A stretch of 11,698 bases of DNA from CALMZN01 sp964443785 (GTDB taxonomy: Bacteria; Patescibacteriota; Patescibacteriia; UBA1558; GWA2-36-10). Numbering within the stretch: the stretch's first letter is position 1; every line of letters begins with the position of its first letter. Of this stretch, positions 1 through 6,129 are shown one piece after another. Location of the stretch: NCBI GenBank assembly GCA_964443785.1, contig CAYUER010000024.1, positions 1 through 11,698 on the forward strand, in the 5' to 3' direction. The notes under the pieces were generated by a model. It was given only the letters and a program-made list of their open reading frames with translations, was not told the DNA's origin and made no database searches. The position numbers were made by a program, and so were the translations under genes.

Positions 1-981
1 TGGCCCATCCAAGACTACTTAGGCAATGTTGATCGTCTGATCTTGCGTCTAGGGGGCAAGGTGCCAAAGGCCCAGCATTTGCCTAGCTTGACCTTGCAAA
101 AAAAATCTTTCCCCAGCTCAGCGCGTGGTACAGTGGCCCAATTTTTGGCTGAGTATGATGAGTTTAAGGATTTGCGGGTTTCAGCCAAAAAGATTGTCAG
201 TCCTGATGGCCATTTAGTCATGCCTAGTATCGACAATTGGCTCAAAGATTATGTGCACTACTTGGGAGCAGGCTATCACAATTCATTACAAAGAGCGCAA
301 TATTTATCCAAAGGTCCCAATGCCAAAGACTTGGGTGAAAACGAGCGCGAATCTTTGCGCGTGTTTTTGCTTTCTTATGATGACAAAGTACCAGTAGATT
401 TTGTCAGTCAGGATGGCATTGTGCAGGCTAGCTTGCCGCAGGAGTCAAAATTAGCAACTGATCAGCCCCTGGATATGGAGCAGGCGATTGCTAATTTGCA
501 GGCCAATTTGGCTAGTCTAGATCGCGTATTATTGCCAGAAAATTTTATCCTCTCAGAAGCACAAAATGACATTTACAAAGTCAGAGATATTTTGTGGAAT
601 GCTCTCGGCATGAATGACAAGGAAAAAGTCTTGAGCTGCCTAAAAGTTTTGATCAATCGTAAAGCTATCGATGCCTTGATCAAAGAAGACAGTCGTTTCA
701 AAAGTATTCTCAAAAGATTTATCGGTGTTCATTATGGCAGTGCAGTCAGTCTTTGGTTTGATGACAATCAAGACAAACTGCTCGCTAGACGTCTTTTTTT
801 GGAGTTGATTTTAGTGGAAAAATTGCGCTTAGCTGATTCGGAGTCAGCGGTAGCAGCTTTTTATATGACTAGCCAATGGCCACAGTCAGGTCAAGTCACC
901 TATCTAGATCAAAAAGATGCTCAGCTCAAGTGGCGTAATTTGCAAGTGATAAAAAATCAATTATCTTGGCTAGATAATTGA
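1..981 (+). CDS. Conserved hypothetical protein, C-terminal part (5' end outside window)
   Basis: The reading frame is open from the first base, so the gene begins upstream and at least 326 residues are visible. An internal TTG at 43 is not a convincing start because the frame continues through it in the same style. The protein is soluble-looking, with no membrane segment and no motif I can assign. A recognisable block around residues 115-135 of the visible part reads ERESLRVFLLSYDDKVPVDF, which I associate with uncharacterised proteins of Patescibacteria. The C-terminal half is mostly charged helices and ends in NQLSWLDN. It stops at TGA, the only TGA stop in this window, and faces the methyltransferase gene tail to tail. 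I do not recognise a function. The coding call is strong because of its length and codon use. Confidence 0.85.
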   Translation, partial: WPIQDYLGNVDRLILRLGGKVPKAQHLPSLTLQKKSFPSSARGTVAQFLAEYDEFKDLRVSAKKIVSPDGHLVMPSIDNWLKDYVHYLGAGYHNSLQRAQYLSKGPNAKDLGENERESLRVFLLSYDDKVPVDFVSQDGIVQASLPQESKLATDQPLDMEQAIANLQANLASLDRVLLPENFILSEAQNDIYKVRDILWNALGMNDKEKVLSCLKVLINRKAIDALIKEDSRFKSILKRFIGVHYGSAVSLWFDDNQDKLLARRLFLELILVEKLRLADSESAVAAFYMTSQWPQSGQVTYLDQKDAQLKWRNLQVIKNQLSWLDN

Positions 982-987
982 TCAGGA

Positions 988-1077
988 CATTGTCACTACG
1001 ATCCGCCAGCTGGCCCAGAAGCAATCCATAGGCTACTAGATTGCCGCGCCTCGTTTAACTAGTCTTGCAATGATGAG
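988..1077. repeat. Decayed palindromic intergenic repeat (CATTG...GCAATC / GATTGC...CAATG)
   Basis: Four ordered half-sites lie in the gap between two convergent genes: CATTG (988-992), GCAATC (1021-1026), GATTGC (1039-1044) and CAATG (1068-1072). The inner pair is a perfect 6-bp inverted repeat with a 12-nt loop, and the outer pair is a perfect 5-bp inverted repeat. This spacing and wording resemble the widespread bacterial REP-like palindrome whose arms read about GTCATTGCGAG...GAAGCAATCC. The right half (1039-1077) is the better preserved arm. Assignment to that family is inference from memory. The inverted-repeat geometry is seen directly. It may also act as a weak terminator for both genes, but there is no T-tract. 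Confidence 0.55.
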
Positions 1078-1079
1078 AA

Positions 1080-2264
1080 TTATATTTTTTCCCAAATAGT
1101 GATTTGGCGAAATACTTTTTGTCCGGGCCTTTGGTAAACAATTTGCCCGTTTTTTGTATTGGCTAGATTGATTGGGACAGTGATATTTTTGAAGCCATTT
1201 TTTTCAATACGCTTGATGTCTAGAGTGTTGATTTTTTTGTCACGGATATTGAATAGTGGAAAGATAAAAATAATACGGGCTTGTGGTTTGAGTATTTTGG
1301 CAAATTCTTGAAAAGCGCGATTGTAGAGCTGGAAAAGATCTTGGCTCAAAGAATAAAAATAATCCAAATCATTTTTGCGGATGATGTCCTGAGCTGGCCC
1401 CATAAATGGCTCGCTGACTATATGGTCGATTGATTCTTTGGGAAAGTGACGACTCAGCTCTTTGACATCGCTTTTGGTCAGCTTGATTTCAAAATTGTAG
1501 TCATATTGCTCGCGTAGCCAGTCAATATTTTTTTGGCTATCAGTGATAGCCCTGGGGCTACTGTCAGCCCCATTTATTTTTTTGTAGCCAAGTAGTACAG
1601 CTTCTTGGAGGATAGTGCCCGAGCCACAAAAGGGATCGAGTAAGACACCTTTTCTTTCTACGCCGAGGAGATTGATCATCATTTTGGCCACTTTTGGTGG
1701 GAGCATGCCTGAGCGGTCATCCCTACCTGGTCTATTCATATCGCGTTCAGCGTAGTCAGCAAAATCTTGGATAGCTCTAGTGATGGCTAGGAGGTATTTG
1801 CCATTTTCTTGGATGATGAGTAGCTCATTGTCTAGGAGATGATTGCTTTTGATGACCACAGATGACAAGTCCATTTCTTGGCTAGTGACCAGTCGAGCTT
1901 TGTAGTCATTTTTTTTGAGTTCTTTTTTGACATTGAGGGCTGTTTTTTTGATTTGCAAATATTTTTTGCTATTACTATTGTAGAGACTAAAGCCAAAATT
2001 AGCCTTGTGATCTGGGCTCAAGTTTAACTGCTCTGCCCACCAATCTGCTTCGATTTGGCCGAGATCATCGATGCTCTTGAGATATTCAGCCACTTTGATA
2101 GTACCACCGAGCTGATCCTGGATATTTTGGGCTGAGAGCTCCGAATCTAAGATGGTAAAATTTGTTTTAAATTCTAAATTTTGGGCTTTTTTGTGAAAAA
2201 CAGACCAAATTTCTGCTTGGGCCAAGTCAGTTGACTGGCCATTGATGAGTATATATTTTGACAT
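1080..2264 (-). CDS. Trm11/TrmG10-family tRNA (guanine-N2) methyltransferase-like protein
   Basis: A 394-residue protein with a class I SAM-dependent methyltransferase domain in its second half. The SAM-binding motif I is DPFCGSGT at residues 210-217, followed by the acidic loop GAD at 232-234. Just before it, RDMNRPGRDDRSGMLPPK (174-191) is the linker typical of the UPF0020/Trm11 group. The first about 170 residues lack a catalytic motif and correspond to the N-terminal and THUMP-like RNA-binding region of that family. The catalytic motif IV, usually DPPY, reads SEPF (284-287), so the exact base and position modified are uncertain. By family it should methylate a guanine N2 in tRNA in the cytoplasm. 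The start is ATG (2262-2264 on the plus strand) with no Shine-Dalgarno sequence. It is transcribed divergently from rpsF. Confidence 0.85.
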   Translation of the reverse strand: MSKYILINGQSTDLAQAEIWSVFHKKAQNLEFKTNFTILDSELSAQNIQDQLGGTIKVAEYLKSIDDLGQIEADWWAEQLNLSPDHKANFGFSLYNSNSKKYLQIKKTALNVKKELKKNDYKARLVTSQEMDLSSVVIKSNHLLDNELLIIQENGKYLLAITRAIQDFADYAERDMNRPGRDDRSGMLPPKVAKMMINLLGVERKGVLLDPFCGSGTILQEAVLLGYKKINGADSSPRAITDSQKNIDWLREQYDYNFEIKLTKSDVKELSRHFPKESIDHIVSEPFMGPAQDIIRKNDLDYFYSLSQDLFQLYNRAFQEFAKILKPQARIIFIFPLFNIRDKKINTLDIKRIEKNGFKNITVPINLANTKNGQIVYQRPGQKVFRQITIWEKI

Positions 2265-2270
2265 GGCTTA

Positions 2271-2299
2271 ATAATAGTAAATAATGGGGTATTAAGCAA
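2271..2299 (-). promoter_or_regulatory. Possible leaderless promoter of the methyltransferase gene
   Basis: Reading the minus strand, TTGCTT (2294-2299) and TATTAT (2271-2276) are separated by exactly 17 nt, and the ATG follows six bases after the -10 element. Transcription would then begin at or next to the A of the start codon, giving a leaderless mRNA, which agrees with the absence of a Shine-Dalgarno sequence. The -35 matches only 3 of 6 consensus bases, the -10 matches 5 of 6. The same bases also form an 8-bp inverted repeat, GCTTAATA (2266-2273) with TATTAAGC (2290-2297), which could be an operator. Confidence 0.35.
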
Positions 2300-2375
2300 A
2301 TAATTAGTATTTACGCGAGCGCTTGTGGTGAGTGCAGTCGAACGATTTGAAGAAAAAGGATTGTGCTATATGGGG

Positions 2376-2404
2376 TTGACTTTCCCTTTTCATTATGGTA
2401 AAGT
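2376..2404 (+). promoter_or_regulatory. Sigma-70-type promoter of the rpsF-ssb-rpsR-efp operon
   Basis: TTGACT (2376-2381, 5 of 6 consensus) is followed after 17 nt by TAAAGT (2399-2404, 4 of 6), which is preceded by TGG at 2396-2398, an extended -10 element. Transcription would start near 2411, leaving a leader of about 106 nt before the rpsF ATG. The position, 110 bp upstream of the first gene of the operon and in the middle of a divergent gap, supports it. Confidence 0.6.
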
Positions 2405-2410
2405 AGGCAA

Positions 2411-2516
2411 ATCCAAATTGCTCAAATTTGGGTATTTAATTAACCACGTTTTAGGGCTTTGACCCTAAAAACCCTTGCCCTTTATTACAAAGAGTAAGGT
2501 AATTAAGATCCATAAT
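2411..2516 (+). promoter_or_regulatory. Structured rpsF 5' leader, candidate ribosomal-protein autoregulatory RNA
   Basis: Several nested inverted repeats fill the leader. Hairpin A is CCAAATT (2413-2419) with AATTTGG (2425-2431), 7 bp. An outer stem pairs TTAATTAACC (2436-2445) with GGTAATTAA (2498-2506), 9 bp with one bulged A. Enclosed in it are a perfect 8-bp hairpin, TTTTAGGG (2449-2456) with CCCTAAAA (2463-2470), and a small CTTT/AAAG hairpin (2480-2492). The outer stem closes 10 nt before the ATG. Leaders of rpsF operons in many bacteria bind the S6:S18 complex and repress their own expression, and both proteins are encoded here. I could not match the conserved bases of that RNA motif by eye, so the ligand is inference. 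The folding potential is seen directly. Confidence 0.5.
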
Positions 2517-3017
2517 ATGCACTACGAACTAGGTTTGATAGTCAATCCTAATGTTCCTGAAACAGAGCATGGCAATGTTCAGGAAAAAGTTTTGGGCTAT
2601 CTCAAAAAAATCAATGCCAAGATTGTACGTGATTTTTATTCTGGTGGTCGCAGGAAATTAGCCTATCCGATCAAGAATCAAAAACACGGTTTTTATCTTT
2701 ACTTGGAGTTTGCCTTTGATGAAACAGAGACAAAAGCAATCAAGCTTTTGGATCATGAGTTGAAGCTTGACGCCAATATTTTGCGTCACCTGATAGTCAA
2801 GCGTCAAAAGCCAGCCAGCAACGCTGATGTTTTGCGTTGGCAACAAGTCAATAAGCTGGAACCAGTCAGACGCACCAAAAAACCAGGCGCTCGTCCAGCT
2901 AGAGTAGCTGTCAGCAAGCCAGCCGAAGAAAAAGAGTCTGCCAAGTCTGACATTAGCTTGGATGATATTGATAAAAAATTAGATGAAATATTGGCCACTG
3001 AGCCAAAAGTTGATTAA
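2517..3017 (+). CDS. rpsF: 30S ribosomal protein bS6
   Basis: A 166-residue bS6 protein of the small ribosomal subunit platform, where it pairs with bS18. The start MHYELGLIVNP and the block GGRRKLAYPIKNQKHGFYLYLEF are typical of the family, and the S6 fold covers roughly residues 1-95. A lysine/proline-rich tail follows and ends in a short predicted helix, DDIDKKLDEIL, about 65 residues beyond the fold. Such tails are seen in Patescibacteria. I chose ATG 2517 rather than the in-frame TTG at 2475 because the family begins at this methionine and the TTG lies inside the structured leader. There is no clear Shine-Dalgarno sequence. It is first in the rpsF-ssb-rpsR-efp operon, 11 nt before ssb. 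Confidence 0.97.
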   Translation: MHYELGLIVNPNVPETEHGNVQEKVLGYLKKINAKIVRDFYSGGRRKLAYPIKNQKHGFYLYLEFAFDETETKAIKLLDHELKLDANILRHLIVKRQKPASNADVLRWQQVNKLEPVRRTKKPGARPARVAVSKPAEEKESAKSDISLDDIDKKLDEILATEPKVD

Positions 3018-3028
3018 TCATCAAAAAT

Positions 3029-3499
3029 ATGAATCTCAACAAAGCAATGGTGATCGGCAATGTAGTCCGTGATCCAGAAATGCGTTCTACACCTGGTGGT
3101 CAAAATGTGACTAGTTTTTCGGTCGCGACCAATTTTATCTGGAAAGATCAAAGTGGTAATCGCCAAGAAAAAGCCGAGTTTCACAATATTGTCGCTTGGC
3201 GTAGACTAGCAGAGATCACCAATCAGTATCTCAAAAAAGGTAGCAAAGTCTACATTGAGGGTCGCATGCAGACCAGATCTTGGGATGACCCCAATGGCGT
3301 CAAGCGCTATCGCACTGAGATCATCGCTGAAAACATGATCATGCTTGATCGAGCTGGCAATCAAGATTTTTCTGATGCTGGCCAAGCACCACGCTCTAGC
3401 AATAGACAGCCAAGCTACACCAATAATATGTCAGAAGGTGTCCAAGCTGCACCAGAGCCTAGCGAAGAGGAGATTAGTATCGAGGATATTCCATTTTAA
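3029..3499 (+). CDS. ssb: Single-stranded DNA-binding protein
   Basis: A 156-residue SSB. Residues 1-107 form the OB-fold domain: MNLNKAMVIGNVVRDPEMR, the block FHNIVAWRRLAEI, and YLKKGSKVYIEGRMQTRSW are all typical. A flexible glutamine/serine/proline linker of about 40 residues leads to the acidic tip EEEISIEDIPF. That tip is the protein-interaction tail that recruits replication and repair enzymes, here ending in DIPF as in most bacteria. It works as a homotetramer coating single-stranded DNA. The gene is placed between rpsF and rpsR, the standard bacterial arrangement, 11 nt after rpsF and 22 nt before rpsR. Upstream of the ATG the sequence is only A/T-rich (TCAAAAAT). Confidence 0.98.
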   Translation: MNLNKAMVIGNVVRDPEMRSTPGGQNVTSFSVATNFIWKDQSGNRQEKAEFHNIVAWRRLAEITNQYLKKGSKVYIEGRMQTRSWDDPNGVKRYRTEIIAENMIMLDRAGNQDFSDAGQAPRSSNRQPSYTNNMSEGVQAAPEPSEEEISIEDIPF

Positions 3500-3521
3500 A
3501 TCATTATAACAGATTAAAAAT

Positions 3522-3740
3522 ATGCATAATAAGCAAATTAATAAACATTGCAGCTTTTGCGTCAACAATCAAATCGAGGTTGACTATAAAGATTGGCAAC
3601 AGATTCAAAAATATATTTCTTCTTATGGCAAAATTACCCCCAAAAGGAGAAATGGCGTCTGCTCCAAGCATCAACGCAAATTAGCCCAAAGCATCAAGCG
3701 TGCCAGATTTATGGCTTTGTTGCCTTTTGTTTCTAGATAA
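3522..3740 (+). CDS. rpsR: 30S ribosomal protein bS18
   Basis: A 72-residue bS18, the partner of bS6 on the small-subunit platform. The core YKDWQQIQKYISSYGKITPKRRNGVCSKHQRKLAQSIKRARFMALLPFV matches the family closely. The N-terminal CSFC (residues 10-13) with the later CSKH (47-50) forms the usual zinc-ribbon type of bS18, so this organism keeps the zinc-binding form. Length is normal. The ATG follows TTAAAAAT and has no Shine-Dalgarno sequence. It lies 4 nt before the efp start, so translation of the two is probably coupled. Confidence 0.97.
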   Translation: MHNKQINKHCSFCVNNQIEVDYKDWQQIQKYISSYGKITPKRRNGVCSKHQRKLAQSIKRARFMALLPFVSR

Positions 3741-3744
3741 TACC

Positions 3745-4302
3745 ATGGGAAGTTTAAGTGACTTAAAAGTTGGTAAAATCATAGTGGTCAACAACGATCC
3801 CTATCAGATTGTCGCCAATCAGCATATCAAAGTAGCGCGAGGTGGTGCCGTAGTCAAAACCAAATTGAAAAATTTGGTCAATGGCAATACTTTGGAAAAA
3901 ACTTTTTCCGGCTCGGATGATGTTGAGATTGCCGATACTGCTCGTCGTCGAGCCAACTATCTCTATGTCCAAGGAGAAGATTATTTTTTTATGGACAATG
4001 CTGATTTTGAGCAGTTCCAATTCAATCAAAAAGATTTGGGCGGCATGGAGCAGTACCTCAAAGAAGGTCAAGAGGTAGATGTCATGATTTTCAATGACAA
4101 GCCAGTGGCCGTTTCCTTGCCAGCCAAAATTACTCTACAGGTGAGCTCTGCTCCAGAGGGTGTCAAAGGTAATAGTGCTGGTGCAGTGACCAAAGTAGTG
4201 ACTTTGGAAACTGGCCTAGAAGTACGCACTCCGCTTTTTATCAAAAAAGGTGACAATCTGGTCATCAACACCGAAACTGGTGAGTATGTAGAAAGAGCTT
4301 AA
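3745..4302 (+). CDS. efp: Elongation factor P, arginine-tip type
   Basis: A 185-residue EF-P with the full three-domain length. It enters the ribosomal E site and relieves stalling at consecutive prolines. Domain I (about 1-65) has the KOW-like start SDLKVGKIIVVNNDPYQIV, and domains II and III follow, ending in the family signature around LETGLEVRTPLFIKKGDNLVINTETGEYV. The modification loop reads KVARGGA, placing Arg32 (codon 3838-3840) where E. coli has Lys34. In other bacteria an arginine here is rhamnosylated by EarP, and no such enzyme is in this window. The ATG at 3745 fits the family; an upstream in-frame start at 3700 would overlap rpsR and add an unrelated leader. It is last in the operon and followed by a strong terminator. 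Confidence 0.96.
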   Translation: MGSLSDLKVGKIIVVNNDPYQIVANQHIKVARGGAVVKTKLKNLVNGNTLEKTFSGSDDVEIADTARRRANYLYVQGEDYFFMDNADFEQFQFNQKDLGGMEQYLKEGQEVDVMIFNDKPVAVSLPAKITLQVSSAPEGVKGNSAGAVTKVVTLETGLEVRTPLFIKKGDNLVINTETGEYVERA

Positions 4303-4321
4303 AAAATAATTTTTTATATTT

Positions 4322-4360
4322 AATCCAGCCCAGTCCCGCAACGCGGGACTGGGCTGGATT
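4322..4360 (+). terminator. Strong hairpin terminator after efp
   Basis: A perfect 18-bp inverted repeat, AATCCAGCCCAGTCCCGC (4322-4339) and its complement (4343-4360), closes on a 3-nt AAC loop and is followed by TGTTATT. The stem is GC-rich against an A/T-rich surrounding. It begins 19 nt after the efp stop and separates the ribosomal/efp operon from the secretion-like cluster. The T-tract is short, so termination would rely mainly on the very stable stem. Confidence 0.85.
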
Positions 4361-4365
4361 TGTTA

Positions 4366-4395
4366 TTGGCTCACAGAGTGAAAATATGTTATAAT
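4366..4395 (+). promoter_or_regulatory. Extended -10 promoter of the secretion-like cluster
   Basis: TATAAT (4390-4395) is a perfect -10 element with TG at 4387-4388 one base before it, an extended -10. TTGGCT (4366-4371, 4 of 6) lies 18 nt upstream as a fair -35. Transcription would start near 4402, giving a leader of only about 17 nt before the ATG at 4419. It is the only convincing promoter I see for the eight downstream plus-strand genes. Confidence 0.7.
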
Positions 4396-4418
4396 ATAGT
4401 CATCTAAATGACATTTTA

Positions 4419-5651
4419 ATGCCTGATTTTTCAAGTCAAAATAGCGCTCAAGTTTCTTGGGTTGATGATTTGCTGGTCAAGGATTTGTCTGGCCATATGA
4501 AGCCCTATCACCAGACTCAAAGTCCCAGCTCAGAAGCTCCTAGTGTTTTGCCTAGCGACACTGCTTTGGAAATAGCGCCATCACATGAGCTGAGTACTAT
4601 GCATGTTGCTCCTTCTGATGCTAGTTTTGATTTTTTTCACAATGGTAAAGAGCATCATGAGCCAGCTATTTTTGTTTTTCACCCAGAAGATCATGAGCAG
4701 ATTGAAAATTTGCGTCCGCAGACACCGATAGACGACAGTAAAAAGTATAGTATTGAAAAAATTTCTCAAAGAATTATCGAAAAAAATAATTTTATTTTTG
4801 ATGCGGACAATAGAAAATTATTTGACAATTTATTATTTGATTTTTTTCGCAATCGCAAAAATTATACGATTACGAGAGAATATTTGCTGGAAAAAATTGT
4901 TTCCAATGGCCACAATCTTTTGCCGCAGGCAGTGGATCACCTGGGTTCCATCCTCAAGGGTATCAAAGAGAGGATTGATGCAGAGGGTGGGCTAGTAGTC
5001 AAGCAGGCTGATCTGCCTCAGACAGTGAAAACCACAGAGCAAAAATCATCCCCCAAAATAGCTGATGATTTTGCACCAGCTGCAGTGGCTGTAGCTCCGG
5101 CTATGACTGTAGAGAGTGTAGCCAAAGAGTCAGTCTCAATGGCCAAAGATGCTGCGCCAGTGATCAAAGTACGAGTTCAGCCAGCAGGGGAGGCTGGTGT
5201 AGATCCTTTGGCTCAGGCTCCGTCTCTGCCCAAGGTCAGGCGTCCTGATCAGTTTGTAGCAGCCAAGCCTCAGGTCAATGATGTGGTAAACAAAAACAAT
5301 TTGGTAGCAGAAAAAACCGCTAAAATTTTGACTGGACCAGTCCAGGAGATTGAAAGTATGAGCCTAAATAATTTTAGGCGTTATGGCGCTACTGCCTTAG
5401 AAAGGGCGCAAAAAGTTTTTCAAAAAATAAATATTTTGGAAAAAGATTCAGTCAGTAAAAAAGCTCAGGGCATTGCGGCTTGGCGTAAAAGTCCAGTCTA
5501 CAAGATTTATTTGGATCTAGGCTCGGCGAGCTTGGTCAAAGGCCAAGAAGTATCACAGGTAATTGCCGAGAAAAAAATAGCCGGAGAAGAAGTATTGACC
5601 ATCGAAGAGTTTCAGGCAATTAGCGATATCAATAAATTATTACGTTTTTAA
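4419..5651 (+). CDS. Conserved unrecognised cytoplasmic protein, first gene of the secretion-like cluster
   Basis: A 410-residue protein with no signal peptide or membrane helix. The N-terminal 100 residues are low-complexity with an early WVDDLL motif (14-19). A charged helical region follows at about 108-195 (KYSIEKISQRIIEKNN to RIDAEGGLVV). Residues about 200-300 are alanine/proline/valine-rich and probably disordered. A compact C-terminal region, about 312-410, has the pattern LNNFRRYG...AWRKSPVYKIYLDLG...LTIEEFQAISDINKLLRF, which looks like the conserved part; I associate it with uncharacterised Patescibacteria proteins next to VirB4 genes. No enzymatic motif is visible. It stands right behind the promoter and 3 nt before the PrgI-like gene, which suggests a cytoplasmic or regulatory part of the same machine. 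The ATG at 4419 directly follows the short leader. Confidence 0.88.
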   Translation: MPDFSSQNSAQVSWVDDLLVKDLSGHMKPYHQTQSPSSEAPSVLPSDTALEIAPSHELSTMHVAPSDASFDFFHNGKEHHEPAIFVFHPEDHEQIENLRPQTPIDDSKKYSIEKISQRIIEKNNFIFDADNRKLFDNLLFDFFRNRKNYTITREYLLEKIVSNGHNLLPQAVDHLGSILKGIKERIDAEGGLVVKQADLPQTVKTTEQKSSPKIADDFAPAAVAVAPAMTVESVAKESVSMAKDAAPVIKVRVQPAGEAGVDPLAQAPSLPKVRRPDQFVAAKPQVNDVVNKNNLVAEKTAKILTGPVQEIESMSLNNFRRYGATALERAQKVFQKINILEKDSVSKKAQGIAAWRKSPVYKIYLDLGSASLVKGQEVSQVIAEKKIAGEEVLTIEEFQAISDINKLLRF

Positions 5652-5654
5652 AAT

Positions 5655-6128
5655 ATGCAAAATCGTTTTATCGTACCACAATTTATCGATGCTGAGGATA
5701 GGATCTGGGGGCCGATCACAGTCCGACAATTTATCATCGTGTTAGTCGGAGCATTTTTTATCTTTGTCAGCTATCGTTTGTCCGATTTTGCTTTGTTTTT
5801 GACGCAGACCATTGGGATTGTTTTTTTGGTAGTGCTTTTTGCTTTTGTCAAAATCAATGGCACGCTTTTTCATATGTTTTTACTCAATCTGATCCAGACC
5901 CTAAAAAGACCAAAGATTCGCATCTGGAAAAAAGAATACATCAAAGTCGCTCAATTCAATGCCAAGGGTGAAAATATAAAAGCCGAAAGCTATACACCCA
6001 AAGCTCCGCTGTCTAGTCGCAAGTTGTCAGAGCTGTCATTGGTGATTGATACGGGCGGAGTGTATCGAGGTGAGCAAGAGGCCAACCTCATGAATAATTT
6101 AGCAAGCAAAACAGTAAACAATAAATAA
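5655..6128 (+). CDS. PrgI-family inner-membrane protein of a type IV secretion-like system
   Basis: A 157-residue membrane protein. Its start, FIVPQFIDAEDRIWGPITVRQF, is the recognisable PrgI signature. Two membrane helices follow directly at about residues 26-43 and 45-65, then a basic segment (KRPKIRIWKKEY) and a soluble tail of about 60 residues. PrgI proteins occur beside VirB4-type ATPases in Gram-positive-style and Patescibacteria type IV systems and take the place of VirB3 in proteobacterial ones, anchoring the ATPase to the membrane. The neighbourhood, directly upstream of two VirB4-related genes with gaps of 3 and 1 nt, agrees with that. The ATG follows TTAAAAT without a Shine-Dalgarno sequence. 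Confidence 0.88.
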   Translation: MQNRFIVPQFIDAEDRIWGPITVRQFIIVLVGAFFIFVSYRLSDFALFLTQTIGIVFLVVLFAFVKINGTLFHMFLLNLIQTLKRPKIRIWKKEYIKVAQFNAKGENIKAESYTPKAPLSSRKLSELSLVIDTGGVYRGEQEANLMNNLASKTVNNK

Positions 6129-6129
6129 T

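Noticed and set aside
979..1062. Reading the TGA of the first gene as an amino acid (recoded TGA as in Gracilibacteria/SR1)
   Set aside because: No gene in the window has an internal TGA, and the read-through would run into the decayed repeat without any coding character.
2475..2516. In-frame TTG start that would add 14 residues to S6
   Set aside because: The family starts at the ATG at 2517, and the TTG lies inside the structured leader.
3700..3744. In-frame upstream start that would add 15 residues to EF-P
   Set aside because: It lies inside rpsR in another frame, and the extension is unlike any EF-P N-terminus.
3763..4071. Minus-strand open frames opposite efp, ssb, virB4 and the propeller gene
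   Set aside because: They are shadows of well-supported plus-strand genes and show no protein-like features of their own.
4408..4419. Three-codon upstream reading frame ATG-ACA-TTT-TAA whose stop overlaps the ATG at 4419
   Set aside because: In A/T-rich sequence this is likely by chance, and nothing else supports a regulatory leader peptide.
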